64,000 nt of DNA, from positions 186,001 through 250,000 of the forward strand of contig JAAXCT010000042.1 of the NCBI GenBank assembly GCA_012490785.1, written 5' to 3'. Made by a program: the position numbers and the translations under genes. Below the pieces are notes generated by a model. It saw nothing but the letters and a program-made list of their open reading frames with translations. It was not told where the DNA came from and did not search any database. The first letter of the stretch is position 1. Each line of letters starts with the position of its first letter. Source of the stretch: Eragrostis nindensis (lineage: Eukaryota; Streptophyta; Magnoliopsida; Poales; Poaceae). Below are positions 10,016-21,245 of the stretch, piece after piece.

Positions 10016-11995
10016 TGTAAGGATCGTGTGACCGAGAGGGGGGGGGGGGGGGGTGAATCGGTGCACTCTAGAATCTATTTCCAAACACTAACACCCAAGC
10101 AACTCCTAGCGAGTAGTTCTAGTAGCAACGGTAAAGCACACTAAGGAGTATCCTTAACCTATATAGCTAGTGGACATAGATACTTACAAGCTCACCACAC
10201 TAGCAACCTAGCACAAGATATACATAGCGGAAGACTTAAGCTAGGCAAGGCAAGGCGACTAGATAAACTAGAGACAAGACAACCTAAGATACTAGGCACA
10301 CTAAGTAGAGTCCTTAGAGCTACTAGATAGGCTACAACAAGTAAGCACACGGGCAAGGCAAACAAGCAATCTAGTGAAGCTAGTAGGTACCAAGGTAAAC
10401 ACACAAGCAAGATAAGAGCACAACTCAAGTACTACAAGCAATCATATATAGAGCGATAAGTAAATGCATGTAGTAAAAGAGAAGGGATAGAGAATGCTCA
10501 TGATGTTTTTCCGTGGTCTCGGAAGGATGGCGCCTTCCCCTACTCCACGTTGGGTCACTCCCGCCGGAGTCTCGACCCCGTCCCTCCGCTCGATGGCGAT
10601 CCCTCCTAGAGCACACTTCACCCTCCGAGTGAAGTCGCGGGCACGTCCCGCCGGGCTCGATCCCGGGTACTCATCCGGAGGTAAGGCTCCGCACTTGATG
10701 CGTGCCAAAGGGCGCTCCACTAGTGATGCTTCTTTCGCACGGGAAGCTCCAAGACCGTGTACAAACTTGTGCCGGCTTCCACAATCTCCTTGGACAGCTC
10801 AACACCGACGCCTAACCGGTCTAGGCCTCGCCATAGACCAAGAGTAACAGCCCTAGATGACTCTCTCAAGCTCACACTAGCCTAGAGATCAAAGGATGCA
10901 ACTTGTTACTCTCTCAAGCACTAGGATCACTCCAAATCCATCTCAAGTGCTTCACACTTCTTCCTCTTGGCTTCTTGGAAGCACCTCCCCTCTTTCCTGG
11001 GTCCAAGAGCACCTCAAAGAGGTAAACAACCGGCTATATATAGGCCACCAACCTCAAACTAGCCGTTGTCCAAAAGTACCCAGTCTGCGTGATGACCGTA
11101 CAATGGACCGTACTGTCCGGTCTCCATTAGACCGTACTGTCCGGTCTTCACCAGACTGGCGTCCAGGGAGTGCTGCTCCTCAACTCAAAGCAGACCGTAC
11201 TGTCCGGTCTCTAGGACCGTACTGTCCGGTCTCTTCTTCTTCTTCTGCCAACAGAAACTTCTCCTTTTCTGTTGCTCTTCTCCTGTAAGACCGTACCGTC
11301 CGGTCAACTGTTCGGTCTTCATTCTTCAACTTCCAGAAACTTCAGCTCCTCTGTCTGGAAAACTCAGTAGAGACCGTACCGTCCGCTCCCTAGGACCGTA
11401 CTGTCCGGTCAACTGTCCGGTCTCTATTCTTCAACTTCCAGAAACTTGAGCTTCTCTGTCTGGATTCCCACTGTAGACCGTATTGTACGGTCTCTATGAC
11501 CTTAATGTCCGGTCTCTTCTGACTTCGCAGCTTCGATCTTCTTCTTGATCCTTTCTTCAAGACTTGATCTTCTTGTTTCCTTCAACCCTCTTCTGCCACC
11601 CTAGCCCCTGAGAGACTCACCATGCATCCAATGATCTCTATAACTAGTGTACACTAAGAGAAACACCTCGAACCCTCTTGATAGTCCGGTTTTTCCTATG
11701 GACTCAAGCTAACATCTAACCAAGCAACACTCGCTTGGATCTAGCATGTCCTTAGCCTTGATCCATATCTTCTCCGCGACTCCATCAAGTCGGTTCTTAT
11801 GTCGATGAAGGCAACCAATCATCCTTTTCATTAAGTTCATGGTGTGTTGGCGTACACCACCAACGGACGGAGCTTTCTTTGTATTTGACCTATAAGATCT
11901 CACAAAGAGTGTTAGTCACATTCATGGTTCTCATCCAATCACCAAAACATTCATACCTTGGGGTTTCCCTAGCTCCAATGGTCATGAAGCTTACA
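10016..11995 (-). repeat. 3' LTR of copia B
   Basis: 1980 bp. It contains the GACCGTACTGTCCGGTC array (11094-11514), a TATA-like CCTATATATAG (11034-11044, minus sense), and a long C/G run near the end (about 10040-10054). Confidence 0.92.
11094..11514 (-). repeat. Array of GACCGTACTGTCCGGTC motifs in the copia B LTR
   Basis: About ten units of an imperfect palindrome, several in pairs with 22-24-bp offsets (11193 and 11215; 11372 and 11394; 11106 and 11130; 11475 and 11498). The array lies upstream of the TATA-like box in element orientation, so in U3. The other LTR has the same array (19357-19795). Confidence 0.85.
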
Positions 11996-13272
11996 ATCTC
12001 CCCCTTTTTGGTGATGGATGACAACCATGATTAACCATGATAAAAAAATGATCGAGAAGATAAAAGAAGTAACGACAAAAGCCAAGATAAAAATACAACT
12101 CGATCACGACACTAAACAACAAGTATAAGATAGAGAGAGATTACCTTGTTGATTAGGTCTAGGCAAGTCATAGCTCAAAAGAAGTCACAAGTTAGAGCAA
12201 AAACTCATATCACAAGTGAATAAAAACACAAGGAGCTATGACAAGCACAAGTTTCAAAGGAGTTACCTTCATACTTACTTTGTAGAATTCCGCTCCCCCT
12301 TGATAAGTGTACCAATCTCAAGACTGTGTGAAGATCGATCGTCTTGATCACTTGATCTTCATTTGCGCAAACTCCTCCTTGAGATGGCATTGCTTCTTCT
12401 TCTTCATCACCTCAAGATTGTGTGAAGATCGATCGTCTTGATCACTTGATCTTCATTTGTACCAACTCTCCCTTGAGGTGACATCTCCTTTTCCTCCGAT
12501 ATCTTGCAACTCTTCCACTTCTCATACTTTCTCCCCTTAAGTACTCGATCATTAAGTCCAAAACTTTCTCCCCCTTTGGCATCTATCACTCAAAAAGAGT
12601 CGACCAAGGAAGAAAAGTTAGTGTAAAAATATGAGACAAGTGGGAAAATGAGTTACTTGATTTGGCGTGAAGCTCCCCCTTGATTCATGATTCTCTCTCT
12701 CCCAACAAATATCCCTACACACATTCTCAAAAGAATATTGTCTTGAAGTACATAGGGGTTAGTTGATGATGATGGAAATGTATGAACCCTTAGACTTTGA
12801 GCCGCGCAAGTGGATTTAACCTTGGAGCTCAAAAATCATGGTTCAATGGGCATGAAGCTCATATAGCATTGCTATGTATTCATCATAGGAGGTCATATAC
12901 TCATATTGTGAATAAGCAACTCCCCCTAGATGGGTGCTCGGCGCCGAGACACTTATGCAAGAATGCATGATGCTAATGCAAAGAATGATAAGTGTACAAT
13001 GCATGATGCTATAAGGGTAAAGCAAGAGAAAGCTAGGAGACCAAGTTACCAACAACAAGTTTGATCCCTCCATGAGCTTGATCACAACGAGCCATTCTTC
13101 AAAGCCTCGGGAGCCAAGTGCCACCAATCCCAAGCTTAACCCATGCTCATAGCTATCTCATGAAGGTTTGTCGCCGGCCTACAAAACAAGAAACACACAA
13201 AACAACAACACAAACAAGAAAACAAGACAAGCAAGGTATATACATATATACAACGGTAAGCTCAAAGGATAC
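11996..13272 (-). other. Polypurine-rich 3' non-coding region of copia B
   Basis: The true PPT (complement of ATCTCCCCCTTTTTGG, 11996-12011) abuts the LTR. Further CTCCCCCT runs stand at about 12293, 12569, 12672 and 12920, and a related CTCCCCTTAAG at 12531. A direct repeat of about 60 bp (GTGTGAAGATCGATCGTCTT near 12329 and 12420) is also present. No ORF. Multiple PPT copies are a known Sirevirus trait. Confidence 0.75.
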
Positions 13273-16272
13273 TCAAGTGAAGTCCGAAAGGTCGAGAACA
13301 TTAAGTTCTCCCCGAAGCTTGCAAAAAGTCTTCTTGTCAAGTGGCTTGGTGAAAATGTCCGCCAATTGTTCATGAGTCCGGACACCAATCAATTCAATAT
13401 CCTTCTTCGCCACGTGATCTCGGATGAAGTGATGCTTGACTTCAATATGCTTTGCATGGCCGTGATCACCCTTGTTGAGAGCCATATTGATAGCACTTTC
13501 GCTATCACAATAGAGAGGTACTTGCCCATAAGATAATCCATAGTCCAATAGGGTTTGCTTCATATATAGAATTTGAGCACAACAAGCACCGGCCGCCAAA
13601 TACTCCGCCTCCGCCGTAGAGATAGCCACACAATTTTGTTTCTTGGAGCTCCATGAGATAAGTGATTGTCCAAGAAATTGACATCCACCGGAGGTACTCT
13701 TTCTACTCACTTTGCAACCGGCGAAATCCGAGTCCGCATAGCCAACAAGTCCAAAATCCGAGCCTTTTGGGTACCAAAGACCCATTGTAGGAGTGCTCTT
13801 GATGTACCTAAGAATTCTTTTCACGGCACTCATATGGGACTCCTTGGGGTTAGCTTGATATCGAGCACAAAGGCACACACTAAACATGATATCCGGTCTA
13901 GATGCGGTAAGGTAAAGAAGTGAACCAATCATAGAACGATAGAGTTTAGGGTCCACCGGTATACCTTTTATATCCACATCAAGAGGAACACTTGTAGCCA
14001 TAGGTGTGTCGTAGCTCTTCGAGTCTTCCATACCGAACCTCTTGAGAAGATCCCGAGTGTACTTCTCTTGGTAAATGAACGTGCCCTCCTTCATTTGCTT
14101 TACTTGAAAACCGAGGAAGACATGAAGTTCACCTATCATAGACATCTCAAACTCTTTCTTCATGAGAGCACGGAACTCATCATTATAGATTTCGTTAGTG
14201 GAGCCATAGATGATATCATCAACATAGATTTGACAAACAAAGAGATCATCACCAACATGCTTAGTAAAGAGAGTATTATCGATACTACCGATCTTGTAGC
14301 CCTTGCCGGTGAGGTGATCTCGGAGTCGTTCATACCATGCTCTTGGTGCTTGTTTGAGTCCGTAGAGAGCCTTCTTGAGCTTGTACAGATGGTCCGGATG
14401 CTCGGGGTCCTCGAAGCCGGGAGGTTGCTCTACAAAAACTTCTTCACTGATTAGTCCATTGAGAAAAGCACTTTTCAGATCCATTTGGTGAAGTTTGAAA
14501 TCAAAATGGGAAGCATAAGCAAGAAGGGTTCTTATAGCCTCAAGACGAGCGACGGAGGCGAAGGTCTCGTCAAAATCAACTCCTTCAACTTGAGAGTAGC
14601 CCTTCGCCACAAGCCTCGCCTTGTTCCTCACTATTGCTCCCTTCTCATCTTGCTTGTTCTTGAAGACCCATTTTGCACCAATGACATTAGCTCGCTTGGG
14701 CCGCTTCACGAACTTCCAAACATCATTTCTCTTGAAGTTGTTCAATTCTTCTTGCATGGATAGCACCCACTTGTGATCCTTCAAGGCTTCCTCGAACGTC
14801 TTCGGCTCTAGGGTAGAGACAAAAGAGAAGTTCTCAACAATGTTAGCTTCATCAACATAATTTGGCTTATATTGACTTCTTCTTGTCTTTAACCCTTGAG
14901 AAGGACTCCCAATGATGAGATCACGTGAATGATCCCTAGCAATGGGGTTGTGCTTCCTTGAAGGTTCTTGTCGAGGTGGAGGTGAAGCCGGCGACGTGTC
15001 TTGCGCATCTCTTGCGGCTTGCTCCTTGGAGATGTGAGTGTCTTGTTGTCGAAGAGGTGAACCCGAGCCATCAACTTGAGTGGAAGTAGATTGTTCTTGT
15101 TCTTGATTGCTCGGTGAAGCTTGGCTTGAAGATGCATGAGGTTGATCACTTGATGGTACTTGTTGCGGTTCACTTGATGGTGCTTGACTCGAGGATGCTT
15201 GTTGTTGATTGCTTGATGGAGCTTGTTGGGGTTCGCTTGAAGGTGCTTGATGTTGTATACTTGAGGAAGAGCTTGGGTTCTCTTGAGATGTACTCGTAGA
15301 AGGTCCGCGTGATGAAGTTGTTGGAGGAGGTGTCGGTGGTTCATCTTCATGGGGGATAACTTCACCAATGGGCATGTTCCTCAAAGCTTCATCCACGGGT
15401 TCATCACCTACAACATGAGAAGATGGAGGGTCTTCTTGAGACCCGTGAGATTCATCAAATTGTACATCATAAGTTTCTTCAACGAAACCGGTAGAAGTGT
15501 TGTAAACCCGATAACCCTTGGCCGAGCCCGAGTATCCGACAAGAAAGCCCACGTCGGTTCTCTTCTCGAACTTGCCAAGCCTTTCCCTCTTCTTGTAGAT
15601 GTAGCACTTGCAACCAAAAACCCGGAAGTATGCAACATTTAGCCTTCTACCAACAAGCACTTCATAGGGGGTTTTGTTCAACAACTTGTGAGGATAGATT
15701 CGGTTGGAGGTGTAGCATGCGGTGTTGATGGCCTCCGCCCAAAACTTCTCCGGAGTGTTGTACTCATCAAGCATAGCACGAGCAAGAGTGATAAGGGTCT
15801 TGTTCTTCCTCTCAACAACACCATTTTGTTGAGGAGTGTATGTAACCGAAAACTCGTGCTTGATGCCAATCTCATCACAATAGTCTTCAATGATAGAGTT
15901 CTTAAACTCCGTCCCATTGTCACTCCGAATCTTCTTGATATGATGGCCATACTCAACTTGCACTCTTCTAGCAAACTTCTTGAAAATCCCAATAGCTTGT
16001 GCCTTGTTCTCAAGAAAGAACACCCAAGTATATCTTGAGTGATCGTCCACTACCACCAAGCAATAGAGATTTCCACCAATGCTCACATAAGTTGTAGACC
16101 CGAAGAGATCAATGTGTAAGAGCTCGAGAGGTCTTGAGGTTGACAAGAAATTCTTGGATGGATGATGTGAAGCCACTTGCTTTCCGGCTTGGCATGCACT
16201 ACATAGATTGTCCTTCTCAAAGGTGACATCCTTGACTCCTCTCACTAACTTGTTCTTCATTACATGCTTGAG
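13273..16272 (-). pseudogene. Copia B polyprotein, integrase-RT-RNase H part
   Basis: One long open frame of about a thousand codons after a single in-frame stop. Visible are the second half of the integrase zinc finger (CSACQAGK), the integrase core with D-D-E at about residues 51, 114 and 150 (HIDLFG, RSDNGTEF, NGVVERKN), a Ser/Gln-rich linker (residues 300-450), RT (GAKWVFKNK, FDETFASVARLEAIR, QMDLKSAFLNG, active site YVDDIIYGS), and RNase H (YADSDFAGC, STAEAEYLAAG, KHIEVKHHFIRD, ADIFTKPL). All key residues that I can place are present. It is classed as a pseudogene only because of the upstream stop and frameshift. The mature proteins copy element RNA to DNA and insert it. Confidence 0.9.
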
Positions 16273-18209
16273 TTAGTTCATACCAATGTGAGCTAGCCTC
16301 CGATGCCATAGCCAACCTAGAGATGTTTTAGTGAAAAGACATGTGCTAGGGGCAACAATGTTAGTCTCAAAATCAACAACATATAGATTATTTTGACGAA
16401 AACCCTTGATAGTGAGACCCATAGCATCATTGCGAAGAACCACCCCATTGGCATCAAAGTTACACGAAAAGCCAAGATCACATATTTGAGCAACGGATAG
16501 AAGATTGAAGTTTAGGGACTCAACAAGCAATACATTAGATATAGAGAGGTCATTTGAGATAGCCACCTTACCAAGACCTCTCACCTTATGCTTGGAGTTG
16601 TCCCCGAATGTGGCCTTGTCATGATCTTCATCTTCTTCCAAGTTGGTGAACATAGATGAAGTCCCGGTCATGTGTTGAGTGCATCCACTATCCAACACCC
16701 AATGTTTGCCACCAATCTTGTAGTTCACCTTGGAAGTAGCCATCAAGCAAAGAGGAGGGTTAGTATCATAAGAATCAATTGACATGTTATCTACCTCTTT
16801 CTTGCTCTTGATGCTCTTGATGTAGACCATAGGAACTCCATTGAGAAAGTCCAAGTCCAATGCATCCAAGGAGTCAATCATTTCCTTGGTGACACCATTG
16901 TGTCTCCACGTGCTTCGATCATATCCCAAGTGTAGGACATGGTTCCCAAGAGGATAGTCTTGAAATCTTCCCACATCATCACTTCCATTGAAGTATTCAA
17001 GAATGTTGTAGAGTTGATGTTCATAGGACAAGGCAATCAAGATAGCTTCCCTAAGAGGCATCCTATCAATGTCTTCACCGATATCATTTAGGACATAGAT
17101 CTTCCTATGATATGGGAGAAGTGACAACATCGTCCCAATTGCATCCTCATCACTTATCTTATTCTTCCCTTCAAAGGAATTCACTCTTGCAACCAAAACA
17201 AGAAACCTCTTCCAACAATCTAGCCAAGTCTCACTTTGCCTCTTGTAGAACTCATTGTACATATCATTGAGGACATAGTGAGCTCCACCGGCAAGCCCTG
17301 GTTCATGCAAGTTGTAGTAGTCTTCAAAGAAGGAAGGTAAGAGATCTCCATCCGGGGGATACTCCTTGATAGGCTTCGGATTGTCATCATCATCACTTGA
17401 ATAGGCATCATCACAATAGTAGACGGGAACCCTATCATCTTCTTCTTCTTTCTCATCTTCACTCGGAGTCTTGAAAGTGTTTGAGAGCATGGAGTGAGTC
17501 CGTCTTCTAGTGATAATCTCAATGACCTCCTCAATTGAATAGGACTCGAGCTCAAAGCTCTCAAACTCAGTGTGACCACCATACTTGTCTTTGGGCAAAG
17601 CATCAAGAAACCTCTTGAGACCTTCTTCCTTGGTGATGATCCATAGCTTGTTCTCATTTATCTTCTTGATGATAGAATCCATCCTAAGAGCAAACTCAAC
17701 AAGATCTTCATTCGGCTTCATCGAGATATGATCCAACTCATCACACAACTTGATATATCCATCTTCTTGATCTTGAGTAGAAGACCCTTCACCAATACGA
17801 GAGGATGATTGAGCTTGAGGTAGAGGTTGAGCTACAATGTGGTGATTGTCACTTGCTTGAGAGGAAACCTTGCTCTTCTTGATATCTTCCTCGAGAGAAG
17901 AGAGAATAGCAACCACCTCATCAAAGGGCATGTTCACAAACTCATCCAACCTTGCAAATGCGAGAATACCAAACCGTGAGGGTGGTAGAGCTCGAATAAG
18001 CCTCTTCACAACATGCTTGTGAGTATACTTGCAATAATCTCGAGTCATGAGTTTCCTAACAAGCACATACAAGTGAGAAGCAAAATTAGTGATATCCTCA
18101 TTATCATCCAAAGCAAGCTCTTCATATTCATCAAGCACATCATAGTAAGACTTGTCACTAAGCACACAATCATGGAAGTGTTAGAAACATCATCATGAGT
18201 GGACTCCAT
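16273..18209 (-). pseudogene. Copia B polyprotein, Gag-protease part, with stop
   Basis: The ATG at 18209 gives MESTHDDVSN. The frame must shift by one near 18170 to enter the long frame. Numbered from the codon at 18165, three similar units of about 88 residues occupy 8-95, 137-223 and 297-383 (each: Y-x-x-L...E...F/R...L-P...EVI). The protease motif LDSGCTQHMTG follows at about 491-501, then the GAG-pre-integrase motif LGWLWHRRLAH. I find no CCHC knuckle. The frame ends in TAA at 16273-16275, inside the pre-integrase zone. In copia C that codon reads CAT, so it is a lesion. Confidence 0.85.
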
Positions 18210-18269
18210 TTTCCCACACGCAATCCCGGTCACGACTCAAGGCGGTAAAGCCCTAATAATGAGCACTTG

Positions 18270-18281
18270 GCTCTGATACCA
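18270..18281 (-). other. Primer binding site of copia B (tRNA-iMet)
   Basis: The minus strand reads TGGTATCAGAGC two bases after the LTR end. This is the complement of the 3' end of initiator tRNA-Met. Confidence 0.92.
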
Positions 18282-18283
18282 CT

Positions 18284-20278
18284 TGTAAGGATCGTGTGAC
18301 CGAGAGGGGGGGGGGGGGTGAATCGGTGCACTCTAAAATCTATTTCCAAACACTAACACCCAAGCAACTCCTAGCGAGTAGTTCTAGTAGCAACGGTAAG
18401 CACACTAAGGAGTATCCTTAACCTATATAGCTAGTAGACATAGATACCACAAGCACACTACACTAGCAACCTAGCACAAAATATACATAGCGGAAGACTT
18501 AAGCTAGGCAAGGCAAGGCGACTAGATAAACTAGAGACAAGACAACCTAAGATACTAGGCACACTAAGTAGATTCCTTAGAGCTACTAGATAGGCTACAA
18601 CAAGTAAGCACACGGGCAAGGCAAACAAGCAATCTAGTGAAGCTAGTAGGTACCAAGGTAAACACACAAGCAAGATAAGAGCACAACTCAAGTACTACAA
18701 GCAATCATATATAGAGCGATAAGTAAATGCATGTAGTAAAAGAGAAGGGATAGATAATGCTCATGATGTTTTCCCGTGGTCTCGGAAGGATGGCGCCTTC
18801 CCCTACTCCACATTGGGTCACTCCCGCCGGAGTCTCGACCCCGTCCCTCCGCTCGATGGCGATCCCTCCTAGAGCACACTTTACCCTCCGAGTGAAGTCG
18901 CGGGCACGTCCCGCCGGGCTCGATCCCAGGTACTCTTCTGGAAGTAAGGCCCCGCACTTGATGCGTGCCAAAGGGCGCTCCACTAGTGATGCTTCTTTCG
19001 CACGGGAAGCTCCAAGACCGTGTACAAACTTGTGCCGGCTTCCACAATCTCCTTGGACAGCTCAACACCGACACCTAACCGGTCTAGGCCTCGCCATAGA
19101 CCAAGAGTAACAGCCCTAGATGACTCTCTCAAGCTCACACTAGCCTAGAGATCAAAGGTTGCAACTTGTTACTCTCTCAAGCACTAGGATCACTCCAAAT
19201 CCCTCTCAAGTGCTTCACACTTCTTCCTCTTGGCTTCTTGGCAGCACCTCCCCTCTTTCCTGGGTCCAAGAGCACCTCAAAGAGGTAAACAACTGGCTAT
19301 ATATAGGCCACCAACCTCAAACTAGCCGTTGTCCAAAAGTACCCAGTCTGCGTGATGACCGTACAATGGACCGTACTGTCCGGTCTCCATTAGACCGTAC
19401 TGTCCGGTCTTCACCAGACTGGCGTCCAGGGAGTGCTGCTCCTCATCTCAAAGCAGACCGTACTGTGCGGTCTCTAGGACCGTACTGTCCGGTCTCTTCT
19501 TCTTCTTCTGCCAACAGAAACTTCTCCTTCTCTGTTGCTCTTCTCCTGTAAGACCGTACCGTCCGGTCCCTGACCGTACCGTCCGGTCAACTGTCCGGTC
19601 TTCATTCTTCAACTTCCAGAAACTTCAGCTCCTCTGTCTGGAAAACTCAGTAGAGACCGTACCGTCCGGTCCCTAGGACCGTACTGTCCGGTCAACTGTC
19701 CGGTCTCTATTCTTCAACTTCCAGAAACTTGAGCTTCTCTGTCTGGATTCCCACTGTAGACCGTATTGTACGGTCTCTATGACCGTACTGTCCGGTCTCT
19801 TCTGACTTCGCAGCTTCGATCTTCTTCTTGATCCTTTCTTCAAGACTTGATCTTATTGGTTCCTTCAACCCTCTTCTGCCACCCTAGCCCCTGAGAGACT
19901 CACCATGCATCCAATGATCTCTGTAACTAGTGTACACTAAGAGAAACACCTCGAACCCTCTTGATAGTCTGGTTTTTCCTATGGACTCAAGCTAACATCT
20001 AACCAAGCAACACTCGTTTGGATCTAGCATGTCCTTAGCCTTGATCTATATCTTCTCCGCGACTCCATCAAGTCGGTTCTTGTGTCGATGAAGGCAACCA
20101 ATCATCCTTTTCATTAAGTTCATGGTGTGTTGGCGTACACCACCAACGGACGGAGCTTTCTTTGTATTTGACCTATAAGATCTCACAAAGAGTGTTAGTC
20201 ACATTCATGGTTCTCATCCAATCACCAAAACATTCATACCTTGGGGTTTCCCTAGCTCCAATGGTCATGAAGCTTACA
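18284..20278 (-). repeat. 5' LTR of copia B
   Basis: 1995 bp, a close match to the other LTR with scattered substitutions and one added repeat unit near 19560-19585. TATA-like sequence near 19297-19307. Confidence 0.92.
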
Positions 20279-20309
20279 GCGAGCCAACGGCCTTCTTTGC
20301 GCGCTTCAT
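20279..20309 (-). pseudogene. ORF2 of element A, first codons
   Basis: ATG at 20309 (minus) gives MKRAKKAVGS, matching the MKRAGKAFAS start of ORF2 in G and H. The frame continues into 10015 once copia B and one GCGAG copy are set aside. Confidence 0.75.
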
Positions 20310-21245
20310 GGTGCAGCAACAAAAGCACGAACACAAGAACAAGAACTCCGAACGGGTTATGTGAACGAAAATCAATCGGTGAAACCGTCGGATGAGAAAA
20401 TGCAACTTGGAAAAATCAAAGCAAACCAAAAACTGAAAACACACCAAAAACAGAAAATTGCAGCAGAACTTTGAGGCAATGAGCAAGTGAGAGCAATGGA
20501 AAACTTGAGAGCATAAGAGTGAAGTGAGTGAGGAGCGGAAAATGAGAGTGTGTGAGGGAGAGAGCTTGTGGCCGGCCACCTTTTCATATAGGCGAGCTCT
20601 AACGGCCATATTCGGGCAGAGGAGGCAGCAGGTGACCGTTGGGGCAAAGCCCAAGGTGGGCAACGGCCACCCTGGGTCGGCCGACCTGGCAAAGGGGGTC
20701 GCCCGACCCCATGTGGGGTCCACTTGCTCCCCTCTTTGGCCCATAGCCTCCAACGGCCAAATGAAGATTGACCATGGGTGCTACGTCCAGATTCTCCTCG
20801 AAAATGTTGCTCAGAAAGAATTCCAAATGAAAGTGCCTCAAATTCAAACTTTTATTCGAAAAATCAAATCTCGAAGAAATATGTTGGAGGAAATTCCAAC
20901 ATGCAAAATTGTTTTTGGGTTTTTCATAAGGATACAGGGGTTGTCCAAAATTTTCCAACAAAGGTAAGAAAGTTTGGACGTAAAAGTATTTTGGGTTTTA
21001 AAATTTTTAAATGCATGGCGAGAGGGAAAAAATCAAATATGCTGTGGAAAAATTCAAAATAAATTTTGTGAGGGTGTAAAAATGCAAGATGGTGTTGGGA
21101 AAAATCCCAAATGCAGATGGTGGTCAAAAAAGTTCAAAAGAAAATAATGAAAGAAAAGAAATAAATAAAAAGGATAATACCGATTAACCTGTCGGCCAGG
21201 GCTTCGCCGTTTAGAGTCCGACAAGCAAAGACTTCTCCATCGGGT
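20310..21245 (-). other. Spacer between gag-pro and ORF2 of A
   Basis: About 0.94 kb with no supported ORF. It holds the palindrome pair and TATA-like site annotated as a possible internal promoter, and an A/T-rich part (20800-21180) next to gag-pro. Confidence 0.6.
20583..20708 (-). promoter_or_regulatory. Possible internal promoter for ORF2 of A
   Basis: In minus orientation GGTCGCCCGACC (20697-20708, one mismatch from a palindrome) and GGTCGGCCGACC (20675-20686) lie 22 bp apart. CCTATATGAAAAGG follows about 80 bp later, and the ORF2 ATG at 20309. This repeats the order seen in the LTR. The function is inferred from position only. Confidence 0.4.

Larger units (their letters stand above)
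10016..20278 (-). mobile_element. Copia element B (Sirevirus/Maximus-like), full length, nested in A
   Basis: LTRs at 10016-11995 and 18284-20278 begin TGTAAG/TGTAAGG and end CTTACA. Target duplication GCGAG lies at 10011-10015 and 20279-20283. In minus orientation: LTR, tRNA-iMet PBS, gag, protease, integrase, RT, RNase H, a 1.3-kb non-coding region with several polypurine runs, LTR. Domain order PR-INT-RT-RH is copia. Repeated PPT-like runs and repeated palindromic motifs in the LTR are reported features of Sireviruses. The coding region has one frameshift and one stop by my reading, so it may have moved until fairly recently. Confidence 0.92.

Noticed and set aside
10494..11288. Open plus-strand frames in the copia B LTR, repeated at 18757-19551
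   Set aside because: Antisense to the element and present only because the LTR is duplicated; no domain.
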